Source of the DNA: an uncultured Collinsella sp.
Lineage (GTDB): Bacteria; Actinomycetota; Coriobacteriia; Coriobacteriales; Coriobacteriaceae
Assembly: GCA_902494565.1 (NCBI GenBank)
Contig: CABUTN010000019.1
Coordinates: forward strand, 1-33,252
Direction of reading: 5' to 3'
DNA length: 33,252 bases
Numbering within the stretch: the stretch's first letter is position 1; every line of letters starts with the position of its first letter. This document shows, piece by piece, positions 15,352 through 23,583 of this stretch. The notes beneath the pieces were generated by a model, which was given only the letters and a program-made list of their open reading frames with translations, did not search any database and was not told where the DNA came from. Position numbers and translations under genes: made by a program.

Positions 15352-15389
15352 AATACAACAGTCTGTTGTATTACGTAGAGTGGTATATC
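15352..15389 (+). promoter_or_regulatory. TetR-type operator and promoter of activase-tetR operon
   Basis: Two perfect 10-base arms, AATACAACAG and CTGTTGTATT, surround a single central base (15352-15372). This is the size and symmetry of a TetR-family operator. Twelve bases further lies TATATC with a TGG extension (15384-15389), a likely -10 box, so the palindrome covers the -35 region. The TetR gene at the end of this operon is the obvious candidate to bind it (inference). Confidence 0.75.
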
Positions 15390-15421
15390 TCTAGCGGGAA
15401 AAATGCGAGAGACGGAGCATT

Positions 15422-18400
15422 ATGGCGTTGCTAGTAGGACTGGACGTAGGGTCGACGACGACCAAAGTTTACGCGATGCACGAGGATATGACCGAGGCGT
15501 GGTGGGGATATCGCCGCCACGGGGCGTGTCAGACAGCGAGCGTGCGCGCCATGCTCGGCGAGCTCGCCGAGCGCTTTCCCCATGAGTCACTGCGCGTTGC
15601 GGTGACCGGCTCGGGTGCGCGCGATATCGCGACCGCGCTGGGCGCCTCGTACGTTCAGGAGGTGGTCGCCAACGCGCTCGCGATCAGCAGGTTCTATCCG
15701 CAGACGCGCTGCGCCATCGAGCTGGGCGGCCAAGACGCCAAGATGATCTTCTTCCGCACCAACGATAAGGGAGACATCGAGGTTGCCGACATGCGCATGA
15801 ACGGCTCGTGCGCAGGCGGTACCGGTGCATTTATCGACGAGATGGCAAAGCTCATGGGGGTCGGCACCGAATCGGGCGAGTTCGAGCAGCTCGCAAGCCG
15901 GGGAACGACCGTCCACGAGGTCTCGGGCCGCTGCGGCGTGTACGCAAAGACCGATATCCAGCCGCTGCTCAACGAGGGCATTCCTACCACCGACCTGGCG
16001 CTTTCGGCGCTTCACGCGGTCGCCCGCCAAACGATCGGCGGTCTGGCCCAGGGTATCGACATCGAGCCGCCGGTAATCTTCGAGGGCGGTACGCTCGCCT
16101 ACAACCCCACACTGGTCCGCGTGTTCCGGGAGCAACTGAATCTATCGGACGATCAGGTTATCGTCCCGCGCGATCCGCAGATCATGGTCGCGCGCGGTGC
16201 CGCCCTGTCGCTGACCGACATGTTCGCATCGTCCCAACCGATCGACCTTCCCGACGCTTTTGTCCGGCTGGATAAGCTCGAGACGGTCGCGCCCGCAAGC
16301 GGGGAGGGACGTCTTGCCCAGCCCTTTTTTGCCACACCTGCCGAGCAGGCGGATTTTACGGCACGCCATGGCAAAGAGACGCCGGCAAAGGGTCCGGATG
16401 CGTATGCGCCCGGAGAGACGGTGCGTGTGGCGCTCGGTATCGATTCGGGGAGCACGACGACCAAGTTCGCCCTGGTCGATGAGGCGGGTGAGCTTGTCGA
16501 TTCGTTCTACGCGTCTAATAACGGCAGACCGCTCGACGTCGCCCAACAGGGTCTTGTCAGCTTGAAGAACCGCTGGGAGACAGCGGGAGTCACGCTTGCG
16601 ATCGATGCCGTGGGCACCACGGGATACGGCGAGGAGCTTTTCGCGCGCGCGTTCCACGCCGACTACCATACGGTCGAGACGGTCGCGCACGCCCGCGCCG
16701 CGTGCGCATGCGTTCCCGATGCGACCTTCGTGCTCGACATCGGCGGACAGGATATGAAGGCCATCTGGCTCAACCACGGCGTGCTGACCGATATCGTCGT
16801 CAACGAGGCGTGCTCTGCGGGCTGCGGCTCGTTCCTCGAGGGTTTTGCCAAAAACCTCGGAATAGCCGTTGAGAATATCGCGACCGAGGCATTTTCGTCC
16901 AAAGCCCCCGCCGTTCTCGGCAGCCGCTGCACGGTGTTCATGAACAGCAGCGTCGTTTCCGAGCAGCGGCGCGGTAAGGGTCCGGGCGACATCATGGCCG
17001 GTCTCTGCCGTTCGATTATCGAGAACGTGTTCACCAAGGTCATTCGCGTTTCAAATCTCAACCGTCTGGGCGACAAAGTCGTCGTCCAGGGCGGCACGTT
17101 CCGAAACGACGCGGTGCTGCGCGCATTCGAGCAGTATCTGGGCAAACCCGTCACGCGTGCGCCCCACCCGGGGCTGATGGGCGCTATCGGTATCGCCCTG
17201 CTCGCGCGCGAGGAATGCCGCAAGGGCGACGCCGGCACGTCGTTTATCGGGCTCGATGCCGTGGAGCGCTTCGAGCATCGCGAGTTCGGCGGCGTTACCT
17301 GCCGTCGGTGCAACAACCGCTGCCAGCGCGCGGTCGTGGCATTTGGCGACGGCTCGCTTTACGTCACGGGCAATCGCTGCCCGCGCGGCGGCGCCATCTC
17401 ATGGGATGAGCTCGTGCGCGAGGTTCCCGCGGCGGAGGAGCTGCGTCCGCAGGGTGCTTGCGAGGCACAGGCACCCGGCACGGGGCGCGACCGGACCGCG
17501 GCTGCCCCCAATCTCTTTGTCGACCGCGAGAAGCTGCTGTTCGAGCCGTACCCCACGGTTCCCGTCTGCGGGGGGCGCGATGTCACGATCGGCATTCCCC
17601 GTGTGCTCGAGTTCTGGGACACCATGCCGTTCTGGTCGACGTTCTTCAGCACGCTCGGCTTTAAGGTGCGCGTCTCGGGACGCAGCACCAAGGCGATGTA
17701 CGAGCGCGGTCTGGCGCACGTCACATCCGACACCGTGTGCTTCCCGGCCAAGCTCGTCCACGGGCACATCCGCAATCTCGTCGACGCCGGCGTCGACCGC
17801 ATCTTCATGCCCATCATCACGACGGTGCCCACCGAAAACACCGCCTCTACCAGCGAGTGGATGTGCGCCGTCGTAAAGGGATACCCCTACGTGATGCGCA
17901 ATTCCGATAACCCGGAGGAGCGTTTCGGCGTTCCGTTCGATACGCCGCTGTTCCACTGGTACGACGAGGGCGACCGAAACCGCCAGCTCAAGGCGTGGTG
18001 CAAGGAGACCTTCGATATCGATGCCGACCTGGTTGCCAAGGCGACCGAGCAGGCGGACCGCGCGCAGCAGACGTTTGAGAACCAGCTGCAGCTGCGCGGC
18101 AGGCAGGTGCTCGAGAACGTGCGCGAGGACGGCGGCTACGCGGTGGTGATCGCTTCGCGCCCGTACCACAACGACCCGCTGGTCAACCACGGGCTGCCCA
18201 AGCTCTTCTCTGAGCGCGGCATCCCCGTGCTGACGCCCGATGCGGTGCCGGGGGTCTGTAACGTCGATCTTTCCAACAGCCGCATCGACATCGTGAACAA
18301 CTACCATGCGCGCATGCTGTCGTGCGCGGTCATCGTCGCATCGACGCCCGAGCTCGAGCTCGTGCAGATGGGCAGCTTCGGCTGCGGCCACGATGCGTAT

Positions 18401-19861
18401 CTCACCGACGAGATCGCGCGCATGATGGGCGAGATAGGCTCCAAGGTTCCGATGATGATCAAGCTCGATGAGAGCGACGTCGCCGGTCCCATGGGCATTC
18501 GCGTGCGTTCGTTTATCGAGTCGGTCAACCGTCGTCGCGCGGAGGAGCGTGCCGAGGGCGCCCGGGTGCACACGGTCCATCCGCTCGACGACCCGTATAA
18601 GGTCAAGTACACCAAGCGCGACCGGCACGACAAGATCGCGCTGGTCCCCAACACCTCCCATGCGTTCTGCAGGCTCATGACCGCGGCGATGCGCAATCAG
18701 GGCGTGCGCGCCGAGGCCCTTGATATCGGGCGCGAGGATGCCATCCGCCTGGGCAAACGCTATGTGCACAACGACATCTGCTTCCCCGCGCAAATCGTGA
18801 TCGGCGAGGCGCTCGCGGCACTCGAGAGCGGTAAGTACGACCCGCACGACGTCGCCGTGGTGACTGGCAAGTATATCGGCGACTGCCGCTTGACGCACTA
18901 CATGCCCCTGCTGCGCCGCGCGCTCGACGACGCGGGATACGACTATGTCCCGGTGCTCACCAACGACGACGTCGATGCCCACAATGCGCATCCGGGCTTC
19001 AAGCTCGGCCTTGGCCCGAGCATCCAGATCGCCTACGGTCTTCCCATGATCGATGCCCTCGAGGCCATGCTTAGGCGCATCCGTCCCTACGAGCTCGAGA
19101 AGGGCGCGGCGGACGCTGCGTTCGACCGCGCGCTCGATGAGGTTATCGAGGGCATGGAGCGCTCCGGGCTGAGAGGCCAGGCGACGGGCTTCAAACGCGC
19201 GCTTGCGATCATGGACGCCGTTCCGTACGACCGCTCGAACCCGCATCCGACCGTTCTCATCGTGGGCGAGTACCTGCTCAATTTCCATCTCGGCGCCAAC
19301 CACGAGATCGAGCGCTACCTCGAGGACAACGGGCTCGAGGTCATCGAGGCGCGCATGACCGACGTGATCCGCAAGACCTATTTCTACAAGCATGCGCAGT
19401 CGCGCGAGTTCCACGTCGACCTGTCGCTGCCCGAAAAGGCCTGGTACGCCACGGCGGACAACCTGTTCGAGCTCGCGCACGACCGTTGCGACCGCCTGGG
19501 CGCGGCGAGCCCGCTCTACGAGCCGCCGACGCGCATGCCCGAGCTCGTGCGCGCGAGCGATAAGATCCTGCACCATACGTTCGATGCGGGCGAGGGCGTG
19601 CTGATTCCGGCGGAGATTCTCGAGCACGCCAAGCGCGGCTGCCGCAACTTCGTGATCCTGCAGCCGTTCGGGTGTCTGCCCAACCATGTCGTGGGGCGCG
19701 GGCTCATCCATGCGCTCAAGAAGCAGTATCCCACGGCGCAGTTCCTGCCGCTCGACTACGATCCCGACGTGAGCTTCGCCAACGTGGAGAACCGTCTTCA
19801 GATGCTCATCATGAACGCCAAGGCGACGGGGTGCGGTGAGGCGCATGGCGAGACCGCGTAA
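15422..19861 (+). CDS. Giant 2-hydroxyacyl-CoA dehydratase activase-like protein
   Basis: A 1479-residue multidomain protein related to the ATP-driven Fe-S activators (HgdC/BadF/BcrA type) of 2-hydroxyacyl-CoA dehydratases. Two ASKHA ATPase units are visible. The first has LDVGSTTTKVY at 7-17, LGGQDAKMI near 101 and CAGGTGAFID near 130. The second has LGIDSGSTTTKF at 338, DIGGQDMKAIW at 439 and CSAGCGSFLEGFA at 464. Each unit keeps the later Cys (GRCGVY; SRCTVF) that with the first Cys holds the bridging [4Fe-4S] cluster. A Cys-rich knot (CRRCNNRCQ) is near 627, then a DUF2229-like domain from 723, and a C-terminal region resembling dehydratase D-components with CFPAQ and GCLPNHVVGRG. No separate dehydratase subunits are nearby. 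The ATG follows GACGGAG. The substrate is unknown. Confidence 0.88.
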   Translation: MALLVGLDVGSTTTKVYAMHEDMTEAWWGYRRHGACQTASVRAMLGELAERFPHESLRVAVTGSGARDIATALGASYVQEVVANALAISRFYPQTRCAIELGGQDAKMIFFRTNDKGDIEVADMRMNGSCAGGTGAFIDEMAKLMGVGTESGEFEQLASRGTTVHEVSGRCGVYAKTDIQPLLNEGIPTTDLALSALHAVARQTIGGLAQGIDIEPPVIFEGGTLAYNPTLVRVFREQLNLSDDQVIVPRDPQIMVARGAALSLTDMFASSQPIDLPDAFVRLDKLETVAPASGEGRLAQPFFATPAEQADFTARHGKETPAKGPDAYAPGETVRVALGIDSGSTTTKFALVDEAGELVDSFYASNNGRPLDVAQQGLVSLKNRWETAGVTLAIDAVGTTGYGEELFARAFHADYHTVETVAHARAACACVPDATFVLDIGGQDMKAIWLNHGVLTDIVVNEACSAGCGSFLEGFAKNLGIAVENIATEAFSSKAPAVLGSRCTVFMNSSVVSEQRRGKGPGDIMAGLCRSIIENVFTKVIRVSNLNRLGDKVVVQGGTFRNDAVLRAFEQYLGKPVTRAPHPGLMGAIGIALLAREECRKGDAGTSFIGLDAVERFEHREFGGVTCRRCNNRCQRAVVAFGDGSLYVTGNRCPRGGAISWDELVREVPAAEELRPQGACEAQAPGTGRDRTAAAPNLFVDREKLLFEPYPTVPVCGGRDVTIGIPRVLEFWDTMPFWSTFFSTLGFKVRVSGRSTKAMYERGLAHVTSDTVCFPAKLVHGHIRNLVDAGVDRIFMPIITTVPTENTASTSEWMCAVVKGYPYVMRNSDNPEERFGVPFDTPLFHWYDEGDRNRQLKAWCKETFDIDADLVAKATEQADRAQQTFENQLQLRGRQVLENVREDGGYAVVIASRPYHNDPLVNHGLPKLFSERGIPVLTPDAVPGVCNVDLSNSRIDIVNNYHARMLSCAVIVASTPELELVQMGSFGCGHDAYLTDEIARMMGEIGSKVPMMIKLDESDVAGPMGIRVRSFIESVNRRRAEERAEGARVHTVHPLDDPYKVKYTKRDRHDKIALVPNTSHAFCRLMTAAMRNQGVRAEALDIGREDAIRLGKRYVHNDICFPAQIVIGEALAALESGKYDPHDVAVVTGKYIGDCRLTHYMPLLRRALDDAGYDYVPVLTNDDVDAHNAHPGFKLGLGPSIQIAYGLPMIDALEAMLRRIRPYELEKGAADAAFDRALDEVIEGMERSGLRGQATGFKRALAIMDAVPYDRSNPHPTVLIVGEYLLNFHLGANHEIERYLEDNGLEVIEARMTDVIRKTYFYKHAQSREFHVDLSLPEKAWYATADNLFELAHDRCDRLGAASPLYEPPTRMPELVRASDKILHHTFDAGEGVLIPAEILEHAKRGCRNFVILQPFGCLPNHVVGRGLIHALKKQYPTAQFLPLDYDPDVSFANVENRLQMLIMNAKATGCGEAHGETA

Positions 19862-20534
19862 GGACGCCGATGCGCCCGATGCACGCACCCGTATCATCGA
19901 GGCGTTTTGGGAGCTCATCGAGAACAACAGCATCTTCGAGCTGTCGGTTGGCGAGGTGACCCGCGCCGCCCAGTGCAATCGCGGAACGTTTTACTACTAT
20001 TTTCACGATTTCGATGAACTCGTCGCCATCGCCATAGCCCAGCTGCTGCAGGATAACGAGCTCATCACCGATGCCCTCTGGCATTTTTCGAGCGAGGGCG
20101 ACCTTTCGGCGTTCGACCGGCGCGACGTCCGCTGCCTGCTGCGGCGCATCGTCATCACCATGAGGGCGGGTGCCGCCGAGCAGGTCGTGCAGGGCATCCA
20201 TACGATCATCATCGACCGCGTGAGAGAGATCGTCCACCCCGACGGAGAAGAGCTCAAGGCAGATTCGAGCTTTGCGGTGGGCTTTCTGGTCTCGGGCATC
20301 ATGGGCTTTGTGATGGCGGTCGGCTTTGCCCGGGAGGGCGGCGAGGAGATAGACCTCGAGCAGCCGGGGGACAGCGCGTGCGCGTACCTGAGGGCGGTCG
20401 CCATGCAGACGGTGGAAACGGTCGCGCAAGTCGAGGGCGTCGATACATCCGAGCTGCTCGAACGCGTCTCCAAGGAGGCCGATGCCTATCGCGCATCGCG
20501 TGCGACGAGTCCCGACGTGGTGAAAGACGCCTAG
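19845..20534 (+). CDS. TetR-family regulator
   Basis: A 229-residue transcription factor. The N-terminal helix-turn-helix spans about residues 13-60, with ELSVGEVTRAAQCNRGTFYYYFHDF matching the TetR signature (split here across the turn and recognition helix). The C-terminal ligand/dimer domain is helical and contains a hydrophobic stretch, FLVSGIMGFVMAVGFA. It overlaps the activase end by 17 bases, so it is translationally coupled. ATG at 19845 is favoured, but GTG at 19836 is possible. It probably represses its own operon through the palindrome at 15352-15372 (inference). The effector is unknown; an acyl-CoA or acid linked to the activase is a reasonable guess. Confidence 0.87.
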   Translation: MARPRKDADAPDARTRIIEAFWELIENNSIFELSVGEVTRAAQCNRGTFYYYFHDFDELVAIAIAQLLQDNELITDALWHFSSEGDLSAFDRRDVRCLLRRIVITMRAGAAEQVVQGIHTIIIDRVREIVHPDGEELKADSSFAVGFLVSGIMGFVMAVGFAREGGEEIDLEQPGDSACAYLRAVAMQTVETVAQVEGVDTSELLERVSKEADAYRASRATSPDVVKDA

Positions 20535-20666
20535 GGTTTCTCTTGCGGGGCGCCTGTCGCGCATCGCGCGGTGAGTCCCGCGATGCGGTCATAACCTGCA
20601 TTCATGTGAGCCGGGTTTATAGATATTCCTCCAGCTGTTAACATAGACAACCTGTGGGTAAAGAGA

Positions 20667-20700
20667 CAAAAGCGCCGCCGACGGGCGGGCGTTTTGATTT
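20667..20700 (+). terminator. Terminator between tetR and clpC
   Basis: CAAAA-CGCC-GCC pairs with GGCGGGCGTTTTG with one bulge on each side, followed by ATTT. It lies 27 bases before the clpC start. It may end the activase-tetR transcript or act as a clpC leader hairpin. A second perfect 8-bp stem without U-tract is at 20561-20586. No CtsR box, CIRCE or HAIR element was seen in this gap. Confidence 0.55.
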
Positions 20701-20726
20701 CGATGAACTCATGTAAGGAAACGAGC

Positions 20727-23369
20727 ATGTTAGATAGATTTACCGATCGAGCGCGCAAGGTCATGTCGATGGCCAAACAGGAGGCGCTCGATCTGCACTC
20801 AAATAAGGTGGGCACCGAGCACCTGCTGCTCGCACTCGCCAAGGAGGACGAGGGCATCGCTGCCGAGGCGCTGCGCTCGCTTGATATCTCCTACGACGAC
20901 ATCATGGACACCCTCAAGGAGGTCCAGACCACGGTTCCCGAGCCCAGTGAGGAGACCGAGGCGGCCAAGCTCGCCTTTACGCCGCTCGTCATTAGTGTGA
21001 TGGAGCGTTCATTCCGCGTGGCGCGTGAGAACAACCAGACCTACGTGTCGACCGAGCACTTGCTGATCGGAATCGTCGAAGAGGGCAACGGCATGGCCAT
21101 GGACATCCTCATGCGCCTGGGTGTGTCGTCCGCCTCCATCAAAAAGGCTATCGAGAAACTCACTGCCAAGGACCAGGACAAGAAGCGTCCGCTCGCCGGC
21201 GCCGGTGCTGGTCGTCCCGGTGCGGGCCTGCCGTTCTTTAGCGGCTCGGATGCCTCTCAGCAAAAGGGGAGTGGCACCGATACGCTTAAGCAGTTCGCGA
21301 CCAACCTCACGCAGAAGGCGCGCGATGGCGAGCTCGACCCCGTGATCGGTCGCGAAAAGGAAGTCCAGCGTATGATGGAAATTCTTTCGCGCCGCACCAA
21401 GAACAACCCGCTCATTCTGGGCGACCCCGGCGTGGGCAAGACGGCCATCGTCGAGGGCCTGGCTCAGCAGATTGCAGCCGGCAACGTGCCCGAGAACCTC
21501 ATGAACCAGAATATCTGGACGCTCGACCTGCCGGGCCTCGTGGCGGGCGCCAAGTATCGTGGCGAGTTTGAGGAGCGCCTCAAGAACGTGATCCAGGAGG
21601 CCACCGAGGCCGACGACGTCATCCTGTTTATCGATGAGATGCACACCATCATCGGTGCCGGTTCTGCCGAGGGCTCCATCGACGCGAGCTCCATGCTCAA
21701 GCCCGTGCTCGCGCGCGGCGCCTTCCAGATTATCGGCGCCACCACGGCCGAGGAATTCCGCAAGTACCTCACCAAGGATCCGGCCTTCGAGCGTCGCTTC
21801 CAGACCATCGATGTCGAGGAGCCGAGCGTCGAGGACACGGTCAAGATCCTGACCGCGCTCAAGCCGCGCTACGAGGAGCACCACCATGTGCGCTATACGC
21901 AGGGTGCTATCGAGGCCGCCGCGAACCTTTCCAACCGCTACATCCAGGATCGCTTCCTGCCCGATAAGGCCATCGACCTCATTGACGAGGCCGGCGCACG
22001 CGCTCGCATCGCCGCGAATCGCGCGCCCGAGCCGGTGCGCGAGGCCGAGCATCGCATAGAGGAGCTCAAGGCCGCCGCGCAGGAGGCCACCGAGAGCGAC
22101 GACATGAACAAGGCCGCCGAGATCACCGAGCAGCAGAAGGCCGCCGAGATTGAACTCGCCGAGGCCAAGGCCGCCTGGACTGCCGAGCTCGACGCCAGCC
22201 CGCTCACCATCGATGTCTCTCAGATCGCCGACATCGTGTCCGTGACTTCGGGCGTGCCGGTGTCCTCGCTTACCGAGAGCGAGAGCCGTCGCCTGCTGCA
22301 AGCCGAAAGCGTGCTCAAGACGCGCATCATCGGTCAGGATGAGGCTGTCGAGGCAGTTGCCAAGGCCGTGCGCCGCAGCCGTTCGCCGCTCAAGGACCCG
22401 CGTCGCCCCGGCGGCAGCTTTATCTTCCTGGGTCCCACCGGCACGGGCAAGACCGAGCTCGCCAAGACGCTCGCCGAGTACCTCTTTGGCAGCAAGGATG
22501 CACTCATCAGCTTCGACATGTCCGAGTTCGGTAGCGAGTTCGAGGTCTCCAAGCTCATCGGTAGCCCTCCGGGTTACGTCGGTCACGACGAGGGCGGCCA
22601 GCTCACCAAGGCCGTTCGTCGCCACCCGTACTCGGTCGTGCTGTTCGACGAGATCGAGAAGGCGCATCCCGACATCTTCAACATCCTGCTGCAGGTGCTG
22701 GAGGAGGGTCGTCTGACCGATAGCCAGGGCAAGACGGTTGACTTCCGCAACACCGTGATCATCATGACGTCCAACGTGGGCGCCCGCGAGATTGCGCAGG
22801 ATGCGAGCGTTGGCTTTGGCACCACCGGCGAGCAGGGTCTTACCTCGAGCGAGATTAAGGGTCGTGCGATGGGCGAACTTAAGCGCCTGTTCCGCCCCGA
22901 GCTGCTCAACCGTATCGACGACATCGTGGTGTTCCAGAAGCTTTCGGGCGAGAATCTGACCAAGATCGCGCACCTGCTGGTGGACGACCTGCGTCAACGC
23001 CTGATTGCCAACGGCATGAACATCAAGCTCACCGATGCGGCCTACGACAAGATTGTGGCCGAGGGCACCGACCTCACCAATGGCGCGCGTCCGCTGCGCC
23101 GTGCCATCCAAAAGCTCATTGAGGACCCGCTGTCCGAGGAACTGCTGGCCGGTGAGTGGGGCGAGGGCGATACCGTTCAGTGCGATGTGGCCGACGGCAA
23201 GTTTGTCTTTAGTCACGGCACGGGCGAGATTCCGGCACCGCGTCCGGCGGGCACGCTCGGTGGCGATACCGCCCCGGCGGCTCCGCACACCGGCAACGTC
23301 GCGCCCGTGAGCGGCGGCGTGACCTCGGGCCCCGGCGGCATGATGCAAGCCGGTTCCGGCGCGCTGTAG
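20727..23369 (+). CDS. clpC: ClpC-type AAA+ unfoldase
   Basis: An ATP-driven unfoldase that feeds substrates to the ClpP protease; 880 residues. It starts MLDRFTDRARKVM, with two Clp_N repeats (about 1-145). The first AAA+ domain has GDPGVGKT at 232-239 and ILFIDEMHTI near 299. The short middle domain (about 437-490) contains a UVR-like helix rather than the long ClpB coiled coil. The second AAA+ domain has GPTGTGKT at about 569 and VVLFDEIEKAH near 637. The loop with VGF near 695 is the ClpP-docking tripeptide and supports ClpC over ClpB. The C-terminal 45 residues are Pro/Gly-rich. ATG at 20727 has TAAGGAA upstream; an in-frame ATG at 20694 lies in the upstream hairpin. ctsR and mcsAB are absent next to it. 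Confidence 0.94.
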   Translation: MLDRFTDRARKVMSMAKQEALDLHSNKVGTEHLLLALAKEDEGIAAEALRSLDISYDDIMDTLKEVQTTVPEPSEETEAAKLAFTPLVISVMERSFRVARENNQTYVSTEHLLIGIVEEGNGMAMDILMRLGVSSASIKKAIEKLTAKDQDKKRPLAGAGAGRPGAGLPFFSGSDASQQKGSGTDTLKQFATNLTQKARDGELDPVIGREKEVQRMMEILSRRTKNNPLILGDPGVGKTAIVEGLAQQIAAGNVPENLMNQNIWTLDLPGLVAGAKYRGEFEERLKNVIQEATEADDVILFIDEMHTIIGAGSAEGSIDASSMLKPVLARGAFQIIGATTAEEFRKYLTKDPAFERRFQTIDVEEPSVEDTVKILTALKPRYEEHHHVRYTQGAIEAAANLSNRYIQDRFLPDKAIDLIDEAGARARIAANRAPEPVREAEHRIEELKAAAQEATESDDMNKAAEITEQQKAAEIELAEAKAAWTAELDASPLTIDVSQIADIVSVTSGVPVSSLTESESRRLLQAESVLKTRIIGQDEAVEAVAKAVRRSRSPLKDPRRPGGSFIFLGPTGTGKTELAKTLAEYLFGSKDALISFDMSEFGSEFEVSKLIGSPPGYVGHDEGGQLTKAVRRHPYSVVLFDEIEKAHPDIFNILLQVLEEGRLTDSQGKTVDFRNTVIIMTSNVGAREIAQDASVGFGTTGEQGLTSSEIKGRAMGELKRLFRPELLNRIDDIVVFQKLSGENLTKIAHLLVDDLRQRLIANGMNIKLTDAAYDKIVAEGTDLTNGARPLRRAIQKLIEDPLSEELLAGEWGEGDTVQCDVADGKFVFSHGTGEIPAPRPAGTLGGDTAPAAPHTGNVAPVSGGVTSGPGGMMQAGSGAL

Positions 23370-23394
23370 GGCGTGGCGACAATTTGATACGCGC

Positions 23395-23427
23395 AATCGA
23401 GGCGCTCCGGAAAGGGCGCCTCGATTT
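23395..23427 (+). terminator. Terminator of clpC
   Basis: A perfect 11-bp stem (AATCGAGGCGC with GCGCCTCGATT) with a 10-base loop is followed by only TTG. The 12-base word GGCGACAATTTG just before it (23375-23386) also precedes the lysS terminator. Confidence 0.7.
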
Positions 23428-23583
23428 GTAGAGCTGCGGAAGTTGTGACCGTTACGCTATACGGTCCACCGTTAGCCGATGATGCGAGGGCGCTCGGCGT
23501 TTTCGACTGGTTTATGCACGCAAAGTCTGGGAATATACAAGTCGCATGTCTTACTGTCTAACCAGTTGCGCCAAGGAGGCACC

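Noticed and set aside
17399..19978. 859-residue reverse-strand frame across the activase
   Set aside because: Low-complexity Arg/His/Leu composition, no motif; shadow of the forward gene with clear ATPase motifs.
20727..23369. ClpB instead of ClpC
   Set aside because: Middle domain is short and UVR-like, and the VGF ClpP-docking loop is present; ClpB would have a long coiled coil and no such loop.
21009..23396. 795-residue reverse-strand frame across clpC
   Set aside because: Shadow of clpC; forward-strand Walker motifs leave no doubt.
23479..23583. N-terminal extension of pepD
   Set aside because: AAGGAGG lies right before the ATG at 23584, and the resulting length equals the family standard.
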